Shown in pieces: positions 23,924-32,465 of a DNA stretch of 64,000 bases (the stretch's first letter is position 1; every line of letters begins with the position of its first letter). Made by a program: the position numbers and the translations under genes. The DNA is taken from the NCBI RefSeq assembly GCF_009865135.1, contig NZ_WWGH01000001.1, positions 4,278,001 through 4,342,000 of the forward strand. The letters are read 5' to 3'. The stretch is from Streptomyces sp. SID8374 (GTDB lineage: Bacteria > Actinomycetota > Actinomycetes > Streptomycetales > Streptomycetaceae). The notes under the pieces were generated by a model. That model made no database searches, was not told the DNA's origin, and was given only the letters and a program-made list of their open reading frames with translations.

Positions 23924-25324
23924 TCAGTGGCGGCCCGAGATGCGGTCCGCCGCCTTGGCGATCGGGTCGGTGCCGGGGCGCGGGGAGACCGTCTCGCGGC
24001 GGTCGGCGGCGCGGTAGGCGGCGTACAGGCCGTGGACGCCGAGCCAGCGGAAGGGTTCCGGTTCCCAGCGGCGGACCTTGTGGTTGACCCAGGGAAGTGT
24101 CGTCAGGTCGGTGGGGCCCGCCTGGCCGGAGTCCTGCTGGATCAGGTCGCGCAGGGTGCGGGCGGCGAGGTTGGCGGTGGCGACGCCGGAGCCGACGTAC
24201 CCGCCCGCCCAGCCGAGGCCCGTGGAGCGGTCCAGGGTGACGGTGGCGCACCAGTCGCGGGGGACGCCGAGGACGCCGGACCAGGCGTGGTCGATGCGGA
24301 CGCCCGCCGTGGTGGGGAAGAGGCGGACCAGCAGGTCGCGGAGGGCGGCGATGGTGGCGGGCTGGGTGCGGCCGTCGTTGTCGGTGGCGGAGCCGTAGCG
24401 GTAGGGGTAGCCGCGGCCGCCGATGGCGATGCGGTCGTCGGCGGTGCGCTGGGCGTAGAGGTAGGCGTGGGCCATGTCGCCGAGGGTCTCGCGGCCCTCC
24501 CAGCCGATGGTGTCCCAGATGCGGGCGGGGAGCGGTTCGGTGGCGATCATGGAGGAGTTCATCGGCAGCCAGGTCCGCTTCAGCCCCTTGAGGCCCGCCG
24601 TGAAGCCCTCGGTGCAGCGCAGGATGTAGGGCGCGCGGACCGTGCCGTACGGGGTGACGGCGTGCTTGGGCTTGATCTCGGTGACCGGGGTCGACTCGTG
24701 GATCGTGACGCCGAGCGCCTCCACGGCGTCCGCGAGCCCCTTGACGAGCTTGGCGGGGTGGAGGCGGGCGCCGTGCGGGGTCCAGGTGGAGCCGACGGCT
24801 CCGGTGACATGCACGCGCTCGGCGGTCTCGCGGGCGCCGCGCAGGACCCGGTCGGTCTCCCCGAAGGCGACCTCGACGCTGTGGAAGTCCTTGAGGCGGG
24901 CGAGCTGGGCCGGGGTGTGGGCGACCTCCAGGACGCCGCCCTGGTGGATGTCGGCCTCGATCTTCTCCTCGGCGGCCACCCGGACGACCTCGCCGACCGT
25001 CTCGTTCATCGCCTTCTGGAGCCGTACGGCGGCGTCGTGGCCGTGCAGCTTCGCGTACCGTTCGCGGCCCGCGATGCCGTTGTACAGCCAGCCGCCGTTA
25101 CGGCCGGAGGCCCCGTAACCGCAGAACTTGGCCTCCAGCACGGTGATGTTGAGGAAGGGGACGGCCTTCTTCAGGTAGTACGCCGTCCAGAGCCCCGTGT
25201 AGCCGCCGCCGACGATGCAGACGTCGGCGCTCGCGTCGCCGGGGAGGGGTTCGCGGGGGGCCGGTGTGCCCTCCTGCGCGTACCAGAACGATATGCCGCC
25301 GTTGACGGTACTGACGGTGCTCAT
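23924..25324 (-). CDS. FAD-dependent amine/amino-acid oxidoreductase (DAO family)
   Basis: 466 aa. The dinucleotide-binding fold is ADVCIVGGGYTGLWTAYYLKK and the FAD-contact segment is FCGYGASGRNGGWLYNG. RTADDRIAIGGRGYPYRYGS and DHAWSGVLGVPRDWCATV, GLGWAGGYVGSGVATANLAARTL are typical of gamma-glutamylputrescine-oxidase (PuuB)-like DAO proteins. It probably oxidises an amine or N-substituted amino acid to an imine with release of peroxide. The stop is four bases past the convergent sortase stop. The substrate is not predictable. Confidence 0.82.
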   Translation of the reverse strand: MSTVSTVNGGISFWYAQEGTPAPREPLPGDASADVCIVGGGYTGLWTAYYLKKAVPFLNITVLEAKFCGYGASGRNGGWLYNGIAGRERYAKLHGHDAAVRLQKAMNETVGEVVRVAAEEKIEADIHQGGVLEVAHTPAQLARLKDFHSVEVAFGETDRVLRGARETAERVHVTGAVGSTWTPHGARLHPAKLVKGLADAVEALGVTIHESTPVTEIKPKHAVTPYGTVRAPYILRCTEGFTAGLKGLKRTWLPMNSSMIATEPLPARIWDTIGWEGRETLGDMAHAYLYAQRTADDRIAIGGRGYPYRYGSATDNDGRTQPATIAALRDLLVRLFPTTAGVRIDHAWSGVLGVPRDWCATVTLDRSTGLGWAGGYVGSGVATANLAARTLRDLIQQDSGQAGPTDLTTLPWVNHKVRRWEPEPFRWLGVHGLYAAYRAADRRETVSPRPGTDPIAKAADRISGRH

Positions 25325-25400
25325 GATGCCCCTGGGGTCCCTGTCCGGTGTGCCGGTGTCCCGTGCCCGGTGTGATGCCGAGCGTATGTGTGGCGGGACG

Positions 25401-26114
25401 TTACTGCGCGGTGGGGTGTTCCGTCTTCCGTGCCTTCCGGCGGGCGCGGGTCCGGGTGAGGGGGTAGCAGGCCAGGCCGGTCAGTACGGCGGTGAAGTGG
25501 CCCAGGTCGGTGACCGTGCGGCCGTCGGCGGCCAGGGGGATGCCGTAGACGACGAGGACGGCGAAGACGTAGACGTACCGCCATGGATGGGGCACCCGGT
25601 AGGTGAGGACGGCGACCACCCCGGCCAGGGCGTAACTCACCCCGACGTCGAGGGCGGTTGCCGCCGACTGCGGGGCCTGGTCGTGCCGGATGGCCCAGGC
25701 CAGCACGCCCTCGCTGACCAGCGTGGCCACGACGTGCGCGGTGACGGCGACCGCGAGCCAGCGCAGGGTGCCCAGCCAGTGTTCGGCGGTGGCGTGGAAG
25801 ACGGTGAACAGGACGGCGTACGGGAGCCACCGGCCGCCGTCGATCCACAGGGCGCTGGCGACCAGGACCCGGAGGGGGTTCTGCGACAGCTCGTGGAGGT
25901 TGGTGGAGCGGTCCCTCAGGAACTCCTCCTCGAAGGCGGGGGACATCCGGTGCAGGACGACGGTGGTGACGAGGAGGACCGCCAGCCAGCTGTACGTGCC
26001 GGGGGCGGTGGCGATCCAGCGGCGTACGGCGGTGAGCCGGGTGCGGCCGTGGTGACGGTGGTCGGTTGCGCGTGTGCTGCCGTCGGCGGCGGGGCCCGGC
26101 TGTTCTCGGGGCAT
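25401..26114 (-). CDS. Rhomboid-like integral membrane protein
   Basis: 237 aa from the ATG at 26114 with about six hydrophobic helices (first near 45-60). ALDVGVSYALAGVVAVLTYRVP and VTDLGHFTAVLTGLACYPL are in the positions of the rhomboid G-x-S-x and His segments. The first motif reads GVSYA, so a Ser is present and proteolytic activity is conceivable. Similar proteins are common in Streptomyces, usually annotated rhomboid-like. Divergent from the phosphotransferase gene. Confidence 0.65.
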   Translation of the reverse strand: MPREQPGPAADGSTRATDHRHHGRTRLTAVRRWIATAPGTYSWLAVLLVTTVVLHRMSPAFEEEFLRDRSTNLHELSQNPLRVLVASALWIDGGRWLPYAVLFTVFHATAEHWLGTLRWLAVAVTAHVVATLVSEGVLAWAIRHDQAPQSAATALDVGVSYALAGVVAVLTYRVPHPWRYVYVFAVLVVYGIPLAADGRTVTDLGHFTAVLTGLACYPLTRTRARRKARKTEHPTAQ

Positions 26115-26148
26115 GGTCCGATTGACGCACGGCCCTAGGATCCAGGGC

Positions 26149-27114
26149 GTGATCGACATCCCGGACGAACTGATCGCCACTCAGTACGCATACAACGGCG
26201 CGGCGGGGCGGGCCTTCGTCGCCGCGCTGCCGGGCCTCGCCGGCCGGTTCCTGGAGGAGTGGGGGCTGCGGCGGGACGGGGCCGCGATGTACGGCATGTG
26301 CGCGCTGGTCCTGCCGGTGGTGCGGGCGGCGGACGGGGTGCCGGCCGCGCTGAAGCTCCAGTTGGTGGACGAGGAGACGGTGGGCGAGCCGGTCGCGCTG
26401 CGGGCGTGGGGTACGGCGGGGGCCGGGGCGGTGGGGGTGCTCGGCCATGACCCGGAGACCGGGGCGCTGCTGCTCGAACGGCTGGACGAGGGGCGGCCGT
26501 TGTCGGGAATGGCCGGGGGCGGTGGCGTCCCCGGGGGGAGCCGTCTCGTGGGCGAGGTGGCCGACGCCCGGCGCGCGGTGGCGGTGCTCGGCGGGGTGCT
26601 GGCCCGGCTGGCGGCGGTCCCCGCGCCGGAGGGGCTGCGCACCCTGGGCGACGCGGTGGAGCGGATGCTGGCGGCGGCTCCGGAGGCGGTGGGGCGGCTG
26701 GCGGACGCGGCGGAGCGGCGGCTGCTCGCGGACTGCGCTGCGGCGGTAGGGGAGGTGGCGGGCGAGCCGGGGGACCGGCTGCTCCACTGGGACCTGCACT
26801 ACGACAACATCCTGGCGGGCCGCGCGGACGCGGGGCGGGCGGGGGAGTGGGTGGCCCTGGACCCCAAGCCGCTGGCGGGGGACCCGGGGTTCGAGCTGTT
26901 CCCGGCGCTGGACAACCTGTTCGACGCCGGGGAGGTGGTGTGGCGGTTCGACGCGTTGACGGAGGCGCTGGGCATGGAGCGGGACCGGGAGCGCGCGCGG
27001 GCCTGGACGCTGGGGCGGGTGCTCCAGAACGCGGTGTGGGGGACCGGGGACGGGGAGCGCGAACTGGCCCCGGACCACGCGGAGATCGCGCGGCGGCTGC
27101 TGGGGGCGGGGTGA
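26149..27114 (+). CDS. Aminoglycoside phosphotransferase (APH(6)/hydroxyurea kinase type)
   Basis: 321 aa from the GTG at 26149 (VIDIPDELIATQ). The catalytic loop is LLHWDLHYDNILAG (Asp in HxDxxxxN) and the metal site is VALDPKPLAGDPGFE, as in streptomycin 6-kinase-like enzymes. ALKLQLVDEE provides the ATP lysine. An ATP-dependent small-molecule kinase; resistance to an aminoglycoside is possible but many chromosomal Streptomyces members have no known substrate. The GNAT gene follows 28 bp later. Confidence 0.82.
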   Translation: MIDIPDELIATQYAYNGAAGRAFVAALPGLAGRFLEEWGLRRDGAAMYGMCALVLPVVRAADGVPAALKLQLVDEETVGEPVALRAWGTAGAGAVGVLGHDPETGALLLERLDEGRPLSGMAGGGGVPGGSRLVGEVADARRAVAVLGGVLARLAAVPAPEGLRTLGDAVERMLAAAPEAVGRLADAAERRLLADCAAAVGEVAGEPGDRLLHWDLHYDNILAGRADAGRAGEWVALDPKPLAGDPGFELFPALDNLFDAGEVVWRFDALTEALGMERDRERARAWTLGRVLQNAVWGTGDGERELAPDHAEIARRLLGAG

Positions 27115-27142
27115 GGCCGGGAGGGCTGTCTACGCTGACCCC

Positions 27143-27640
27143 GTGATCCGTACCGCTACGCCCGACGACGTCCCTGTCCTGCACGCCCTGGTGCGTGAAC
27201 TCGCCGCGTACGAGAAGTCCCTCGACGAAGTGGTCGCCTCCCAGGAGCAGTTGAGGGAGGCGCTGTTCGGCGAGCGCCCCGCCGCGTACGCGCATGTGGC
27301 GACGGCCGGGGAGGACGGCGGCGAAGTGGTCGGCTTCGCCCTGTGGTTCCTGAACTTCTCCACCTGGCGCGGGGTGCACGGGATCTACCTGGAGGACCTG
27401 TACGTCCGCCCGGACCGGCGCGGCGGCGGCCACGGCAAGGCGCTGCTGGCGGAGTTGGCGCGGATCTGTGTGGAGCGCGGGTACGAGCGGCTGGAGTGGT
27501 CGGTGCTCAACTGGAACGCCCCGTCCATCGCGTTCTACGAGTCCCTGGGCGCGCGGGCGCAGGACGAGTGGACGGTGTACCGGTTGACGGGCGGGGCGTT
27601 GGGGCGGCTGGGGGCGGCGGGCGGCCGGGTGGGGGCCTGA
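27143..27640 (+). CDS. GNAT-family N-acetyltransferase (diamine acetyltransferase-like)
   Basis: 165 aa from the GTG at 27143. The acetyl-CoA signature is YLEDLYVRPDRRGGGHGKALLAELARIC, and RLEWSVLNWNAPSIAFYESLGA follows, both close to spermidine/diamine acetyltransferases. A Gly/Ala-rich tail ends it. Probably in an operon with the preceding phosphotransferase, which is a plausible drug- or polyamine-modifying pair. Confidence 0.83.
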   Translation: MIRTATPDDVPVLHALVRELAAYEKSLDEVVASQEQLREALFGERPAAYAHVATAGEDGGEVVGFALWFLNFSTWRGVHGIYLEDLYVRPDRRGGGHGKALLAELARICVERGYERLEWSVLNWNAPSIAFYESLGARAQDEWTVYRLTGGALGRLGAAGGRVGA

Positions 27641-27661
27641 GGGACGCTGCCCGGCACGCTC

Positions 27662-27713
27662 TTACGGCGTTACGGCGTTACGGCGTTACGGCGTTACGGG
27701 AGCACGGGAGCAC
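27662..27713. repeat. 8-bp tandem repeat, TTACGGCG, then related units
   Basis: Four full and one partial copies of TTACGGCG (27662-27699) run into ACGGGAGC units. Decayed GTTACGG/GGGGTCA-like units continue to about 27770. It lies between the ends of two convergent genes. Probably a slippage-prone microsatellite with no coding role. Confidence 0.85.
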
Positions 27714-27813
27714 GGGGTCATGGCGGCACGGGGTTATGGCGTTACGGGGTCGCGGGGTCACGACGCCGCGGCCCCGGGACTTCGGGGCCCAGTGGCGTCA
27801 TGGCCCCACCGCC

Positions 27814-28815
27814 TCACGGCTCCAGCACCACCTTGCCGGTCGTGCCGCGCGTCTCCAGCGCCCGGTGCGCGGCGGCCGCTTCCGCGAGCGGGTAGCGCTG
27901 GACGGCGGGGCGCAGCCGGCCCGCCGCCGCCTCGGCGAGGGCGCGGGTCTCCAGGACGCGCAGGCCGCCGCCCCTCTCGACCAGCTGGGGCCCGAGGACG
28001 GAGCCGGAGGTGATGGCGCGTCCGGCCAGCTCCTCCGGGGTGAAGGTGAGGGGCTTCCCGTCGTGGAGGCCCTCGCCGGACCAGCCGTAGACGACGTGCT
28101 GCCCGCCCTTGCCGAGCAGGTCGACCGCGCTGCGGGCGGTGGTCCCGCCGACGGAGTCGTAGACGACGGTGGCCCACAGGCCGGTCGCGTCGAGGAAGGC
28201 GCGGGCGTGGTCGGGCCAGTTCGGGAGGGTGTAGTCGAGGGCGAGGTCGGCGCCGTTCGCCTCCGCCCGGGCGACCTTGGCGGGGCCGCCGGCCAGGGCG
28301 ATCACGGTGGCTCCGGCGCTCTTGGCGTACTGGACGATGAGGGTGCCGATCCCGCCCGCCGCCGCGGTGACGACGGCCACGGAGTCGGGGCCGAGGTCGG
28401 TGAAGGAGAGGATGCCGAGGGCGGTGCGGCCGGTGCCGATCATGGCGACGGCTTCGGCGGCGCCGAGGTCGCCGGGGATCTCGTGGAGCTTATCGGCCTT
28501 GGTGACGGTGAGTTCGGCGTACCCGCCCGGCGCCGTGCCGATGTGGGCGACGACGCGCTTGCCGAGCCAGCCGGGGCCGGTGCCCTCGCCGAGCGACTCG
28601 ACCGTCCCGGCGACCTCGCGGCCGGGGATGGTGGGAAGCGCGGCGGGGGCGGGGAAGGGGCCGGTGTGCCCTTCCCGCAGCGCGGTGTCCAGGAGGTGCA
28701 CGCCGGCGGCCTCGACGGCGATGCGGACCTGGCCGGGGCCGGGTACGGGGTCCTCGGTCCGTTCGTACGAGAGGTTCTCGGCGGGGCCGAAGGTGTGGAG
28801 GCGGATGGCGTACAT
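27814..28815 (-). CDS. Quinone oxidoreductase-like MDR protein
   Basis: 333 aa. Opens MYAIRLHTFGPAENLSYERTEDPVPGPGQVRIAVEAAGV, with the NADPH-binding VAVVTAAAGGIGTLIVQYAKSAGATVIALAGG and VYDSVGGTTA. Catalytic zinc ligands of alcohol dehydrogenases are absent, as in zeta-crystallin/QOR enzymes. NADPH-dependent reduction of quinones or enones is the likely activity. A convergent partner to the GNAT gene. Confidence 0.85.
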   Translation of the reverse strand: MYAIRLHTFGPAENLSYERTEDPVPGPGQVRIAVEAAGVHLLDTALREGHTGPFPAPAALPTIPGREVAGTVESLGEGTGPGWLGKRVVAHIGTAPGGYAELTVTKADKLHEIPGDLGAAEAVAMIGTGRTALGILSFTDLGPDSVAVVTAAAGGIGTLIVQYAKSAGATVIALAGGPAKVARAEANGADLALDYTLPNWPDHARAFLDATGLWATVVYDSVGGTTARSAVDLLGKGGQHVVYGWSGEGLHDGKPLTFTPEELAGRAITSGSVLGPQLVERGGGLRVLETRALAEAAAGRLRPAVQRYPLAEAAAAHRALETRGTTGKVVLEP

Positions 28816-28921
28816 GAAGGGCTCCCTCGGGCTGCGGGCTGCGGGACTGCCCGCGCTGGCTGCGGGGCGGCCCGGGCGGGCGTGCCCCCAGGTGGGCGGG
28901 CGGTGCCCTCAGCCTCGTACC

Positions 28922-30157
28922 TCAGGTTCGGTTGAGGTCAACCCCGTATCCGGAGCGCTGCCCGGAGCGTGGTCCGGCGGCCTTCACGGCGAGCAGCGCG
29001 GCTTCGATGCCGCTGGTGAAGGAGGCCTCGCTGAGGAGCCCGGGGGCGGCGACCTGGTCGCCCGCCAGGAAGATGCCGTCGCCCCGGACGATCGCGGGCC
29101 GGTCCCGCCAGGTGGTGCCGGGGCGGTCGACGGCCCCGGTGCGGCCGTCGGCCAGGGCCTCGGTGCGCCGGGTGGTGCGCTCCCGCCAGCCGGGGAAGCC
29201 GAGGTCGAGGAGCTCCTCGGCGCGGGCGGTCCCCTCGGCCCTGCGCGCGTCGGGCCCGATCGGGAACTGGCCCTGGAGCAGCTGCTCCCCGGCCGGGGCG
29301 AGGCCGGGGTCCTGGGCGGTGAACCGTTCGACCCAGCCGGGCGCGTCCAGATCCGACACGACGAACGCGTCGCCGCGCCGGGTGCGCACGGCCAGGTCCA
29401 CGAGGACGGTGCGGCCGCTCTCCCAGGTGAGGGAGGCGTCGTCGAGGAGGGTGCGGGCGGCGCCGAGGGAGGTGGCGACGACGACCGGTCCGGTACGGGC
29501 CAGCTCGCCGAGCGTACGGGTGTCGACGCGGGCGGCCGTCTCGACGGCGACCCCGAGGCCGCGGGCGTGCCCGGCCATCCGGTCGACGGGCCGCGCCCAG
29601 CCGCCGACCGGGTAGCGGGCCTCGGGCGGGAGCGAGGAGAGCCGGTGCAGGCGCTCCTGGACGAACCGGGCGGAGAGCGCGCCGGGGTCGTGGTGGAAGA
29701 GCGCGGCGGCGGCGAAGTGCGCGGCGGCCCGGGCGCCCTCGTCCCCGACCTGGCCGGCGGCCCAGCTCCGGAAGTCGGCGTCCACGGGGGCGGTGCGGGG
29801 GCTGCGACGGGCGAGCCGCAGCAGAGCGGCGGGCGGGACCCGGCGGAGCGCGCCCGCGCGCCGGAAGCGGAAGCGGAGGGCTTCGAGGGGCGGTACGGAG
29901 ACGACGGACCCGAGCAGATCGCGCCGGGCCAGCCACGCCCAGTGCGGCCCGCCCCGGTACAGGGCGTGCGGCCCCTCGTTGGTGCGGTACGGCCCGTCGG
30001 TGGTCCTGGCCCGGCCGCCGAGCGTCCGGTGGCCCTCGTACAGGGTGACCCGGGCGCCCGATTCGGCCGCGGTGATGGCGGCGGTGAGCCCGGCGAGGCC
30101 GCCGCCGATGACATGGACGTGGACGTCGGTGCGGGTCTGGCGGTGGATGTGCTCCAT
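28922..30157 (-). CDS. FAD/NAD(P)-binding oxidoreductase (phytoene-desaturase/PPO-like)
   Basis: 411 aa from the ATG at 30157 (GAAGGAG upstream). The nucleotide-binding motif VHVIGGGLAGLTAAITAAESGARVTLYEGHRTLGGRART is the two-dinucleotide-binding signature of the amine-oxidase/protoporphyrinogen-oxidase superfamily. Near the end, DGIFLAGDQVAAPGLLSEASFTSGIEAAL closes the FAD site. Substrate unknown; no carotenoid or haem genes adjoin it. Confidence 0.8.
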   Translation of the reverse strand: MEHIHRQTRTDVHVHVIGGGLAGLTAAITAAESGARVTLYEGHRTLGGRARTTDGPYRTNEGPHALYRGGPHWAWLARRDLLGSVVSVPPLEALRFRFRRAGALRRVPPAALLRLARRSPRTAPVDADFRSWAAGQVGDEGARAAAHFAAAALFHHDPGALSARFVQERLHRLSSLPPEARYPVGGWARPVDRMAGHARGLGVAVETAARVDTRTLGELARTGPVVVATSLGAARTLLDDASLTWESGRTVLVDLAVRTRRGDAFVVSDLDAPGWVERFTAQDPGLAPAGEQLLQGQFPIGPDARRAEGTARAEELLDLGFPGWRERTTRRTEALADGRTGAVDRPGTTWRDRPAIVRGDGIFLAGDQVAAPGLLSEASFTSGIEAALLAVKAAGPRSGQRSGYGVDLNRT

Positions 30158-30274
30158 GGCGGGAACTCCTTCGCGTCTTTGATGATGCGACGGATCGGGG
30201 GCGGTGGCGCGTGACATGGGGCTGCCCGACCGGGGCTGGGGGCGTTGTCAGTGGCGTACGTCACGATGGGGGGC

Positions 30275-30976
30275 ATGGCGACGAGCACGGGCAGGACGAC
30301 CAGGGCCAAGAAGGGCACCAAGGACACCATCGCGGCGGCGCGGCGCCCGGAGGTGCGGCTGCCGCCCCTCGTCCCGTACGACGGCGAGGGGCTGGAGCCG
30401 GACGGCGACTACGACGGGGTGCGGTTCGACGGGACGGACCTGGCGGACGCGTCGGGACCGGGCGCGCGGTTCATGGACTGCGCGCTGGAGGGCTGCGCCC
30501 TGGACCGTACGGAGCTGGCGCGGGCCCGCTTCATGGACTCGGTCCTGACGGGCGTACGGGGCGTGGGCACCGACCTCTCGGAGGCGTCGCTGCGGGACGT
30601 GGAGGTGGTGGACGCGCGGCTCGGCGGGGTGCAGCTGCACGGGGCGGTGCTGGAGCGGGTGGTGGTGCGCGGCGGGAAGATCGACTACCTGAACCTGCGC
30701 AAGGCCCGGCTGAAGGACGTGGTCTTCGAGGGCTGTGTGCTCTCCGAGCCCGACTTCGGCGACGCGCACCTGGTGCGGGTGGAGTTCCGGGACTGTGTGC
30801 TGAAGCGGGCCGACTTCAGCGCGGTGCGCATGGACTCCGTGGACCTGCGGACGGTGGCCGAGCTGGACATCGCGCGCGGGGTGGAGCGGCTGGCGGGCGC
30901 GGTGATCAGCCCGTCCCAGCTGATGGAGCTGGCCCCCGCGTTCGCGGCGCAGATCGGGGTGCGGGTGGAGGCGTGA
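30275..30976 (+). CDS. Pentapeptide-repeat protein
   Basis: 233 aa from the ATG at 30275; a GTG at 30245 is an alternative. Residues of about 45-205 show the five-residue periodicity of the right-handed quadrilateral helix: VRFDGTDLADASGPGARFMDCALEGCALDRTELARARF and continuing to RADFSAVRMDSVDLRTV. Such proteins mimic DNA or serve as scaffolds; some protect gyrase from quinolones, but no specific role can be assigned. The Lys/Arg-rich N-terminal 25 residues are probably disordered. Confidence 0.85.
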   Translation: MATSTGRTTRAKKGTKDTIAAARRPEVRLPPLVPYDGEGLEPDGDYDGVRFDGTDLADASGPGARFMDCALEGCALDRTELARARFMDSVLTGVRGVGTDLSEASLRDVEVVDARLGGVQLHGAVLERVVVRGGKIDYLNLRKARLKDVVFEGCVLSEPDFGDAHLVRVEFRDCVLKRADFSAVRMDSVDLRTVAELDIARGVERLAGAVISPSQLMELAPAFAAQIGVRVEA

Positions 30977-30994
30977 GGCGTACGCGGGGCGCGG

Positions 30995-31492
30995 TCAGAG
31001 CCGGGGGAAGCGGGCCTGGAGGTCCCAGATCACCGGGTTGTCGGCGAGGCCGTCGTGCATGTCGGCCAGGTCGGCGATCAGGTCGTGCAGGAAGTCCCGG
31101 GCCTCGCGGCGCAGCAGGGAGTGGCTGAAGGTGAGCGGGGGCTCGTCGCCGGGCATCCAGTCCGCCTCGACGTCGACCCACCCGAAGCGCCGCTCGAAGA
31201 TCATGACGTCGGACGACTCGGTGAAGTCCAGCTCCGCGTACTGCCGCCGGTGCGAGCGGTTGCCCCGGGGATCCTGGTCGATCTGCTCCACGATGTCGCA
31301 CAGCGCCCACGCGAAGTCCAGCACCGGAACCCACCCCCAGGCTGTGGACACCTCACGGTCCGCCTTGGTGTCCGCGAGGTAGACGTCCCCGGAGAACAGA
31401 TCGTGCCGCAGCGCGCGGACGTCCGCGCGGCGGTAGTCGGTCTGCGGGGGGTCGGGGAAGCGGCGGGAGAGGGAGTAGCCGATGTCGAGCAC
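30995..31492 (-). CDS. Hypothetical protein
   Basis: 165 aa, acidic, Trp- and Asp-rich. MLDIGYSLSRRFPDP..., RHDLFSGDVYLADTKADREVSTAWGWVPVLDFAWALCDIVEQI, MIFERRFGWVDVEADWMPGDEPPLTFSHSLLRREARDFLHDLIADLADMHDGL. No signal peptide or membrane segment. The composition is that of small cytosolic Streptomyces proteins, some annotated as immunity-like; no family is claimed. It converges with the pentapeptide-repeat gene. Confidence 0.6.
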   Translation of the reverse strand: MLDIGYSLSRRFPDPPQTDYRRADVRALRHDLFSGDVYLADTKADREVSTAWGWVPVLDFAWALCDIVEQIDQDPRGNRSHRRQYAELDFTESSDVMIFERRFGWVDVEADWMPGDEPPLTFSHSLLRREARDFLHDLIADLADMHDGLADNPVIWDLQARFPRL

Positions 31493-31594
31493 GGATCGAT
31501 GGTGTCATGCCCGGTCGGGGCGGGCCGACACGATCGGGCGAACGGGAATGCATATGCCTCATGCGCATGCGGGCAGGTCCCTGGTCTCCGGCAT

Positions 31595-31765
31595 ATGGTC
31601 AGTTCGCCTCAGCTGGTCCTCTGCCGGGACAAGGGGACGGCCGAGTGGGCAGCTGAGTCCATCCGTACCGGCCTGAAGAAGCCCCCGAGCCTCGCCGTAC
31701 TCGACGTGTGGTTCGAGCGTGCCATCACCGCGCCCACCGCCGACGCGGTGGTCGACGAGAGCTGA
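31595..31765 (+). CDS. Possible small protein, doubtful
   Basis: A 56-aa frame (MVSSPQLVLCRDKGTAEWAAESIRTGLKKPPSLAVLDVWFERAITAP...) with reasonable composition and codon bias but no clear ribosome site. It may be a decayed fragment of a larger gene. I do not recognise it. Confidence 0.3.
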   Translation: MVSSPQLVLCRDKGTAEWAAESIRTGLKKPPSLAVLDVWFERAITAPTADAVVDES

Positions 31766-31811
31766 CGGCAAAGGCCTGGCCCGGCCGTGTCACGGCCCTG
31801 GCCCGGCCGGG

Positions 31812-32465
31812 TCACGGCAGCAGCCGCTGTTCCTTGGCCACCGCCACCGCGCCCGCGCGGGTGTCGACGCCGAGTTTGTCGTAGATGCGGCCCAGGTGGG
31901 TCTTGACCGTGGCCTCGCTGATGAACAGGGCGCGGGCGATGTCGCGGTTGCCGAGGCCCTGGGAGAGCTGGGCCAGGATGTCGCGTTCGCGGTCGGTGAG
32001 GGTGGGGCGGGGGCTGCGCATGCGGGCCATGACCCGGCTGGCCACGGGGGCCGAGAGGGTGGTGCGGCCCTGGGCGGCCGAGCGGATGGCGGCGAACAGC
32101 TCCTCCGGGCGTTCCGCCTTCAGCAGGTAGCCGGTGGCCCCCGCCTCGATGGCCCGGGTGATGTCGGCGTCGGTGTCGTACGTGGTCAGCACCAGGACGT
32201 GGACCGTGCCTTCGGCCGCGATGCGGCGGGTCGCCTCGACGCCGTCGATGCCCTCGCCGAGCTGGAGGTCCATGAGGACGACGTCCGGGGTGAGGCGGGC
32301 GGCGAGCACCACCGCCTCCTCGCCGCTGCCCGCCTCGCCGACGACCTCGATGTCCGGTTCGCTGCCGAGGAGGGCGAGCAGGCCGGCGCGGACGACCACG
32401 TGGTCGTCGCAGAGCAGGATGCGTACGGGAGCGGGGGGCGTCTGCGGGCTGCCTTGGCCGGTCAT
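31812..32465 (-). CDS. senR: NarL-family response regulator, SenR-like
   Basis: 217 aa. The receiver domain has the acidic pair DD near 20-21, the phospho-acceptor Asp66 (PDVVLMDLQLG), VLTTYD and the Lys in YLLKAERPEEL. The LuxR/NarL helix-turn-helix is LTDRERDILAQLSQGLGNRDIARALFISEATVKTHLGRIYDKLGV. The ATG overlaps the kinase stop (ATGA). With the divergent hbpS this matches SenR of S. reticuli, which governs redox-stress genes. Symbol assigned from context and family. Confidence 0.82.
   Translation of the reverse strand: MTGQGSPQTPPAPVRILLCDDHVVVRAGLLALLGSEPDIEVVGEAGSGEEAVVLAARLTPDVVLMDLQLGEGIDGVEATRRIAAEGTVHVLVLTTYDTDADITRAIEAGATGYLLKAERPEELFAAIRSAAQGRTTLSAPVASRVMARMRSPRPTLTDRERDILAQLSQGLGNRDIARALFISEATVKTHLGRIYDKLGVDTRAGAVAVAKEQRLLP

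Noticed and set aside
25321..27433. Long minus-strand frames of 585 and 432 codons
   Set aside because: Arg/Pro-rich shadows of the phosphotransferase, acetyltransferase and rhodanese-free membrane genes; the plus-strand genes have clear domains.
27662..27790. CRISPR-like array
   Set aside because: Units are 8 bp with no spacers; a simple tandem repeat.
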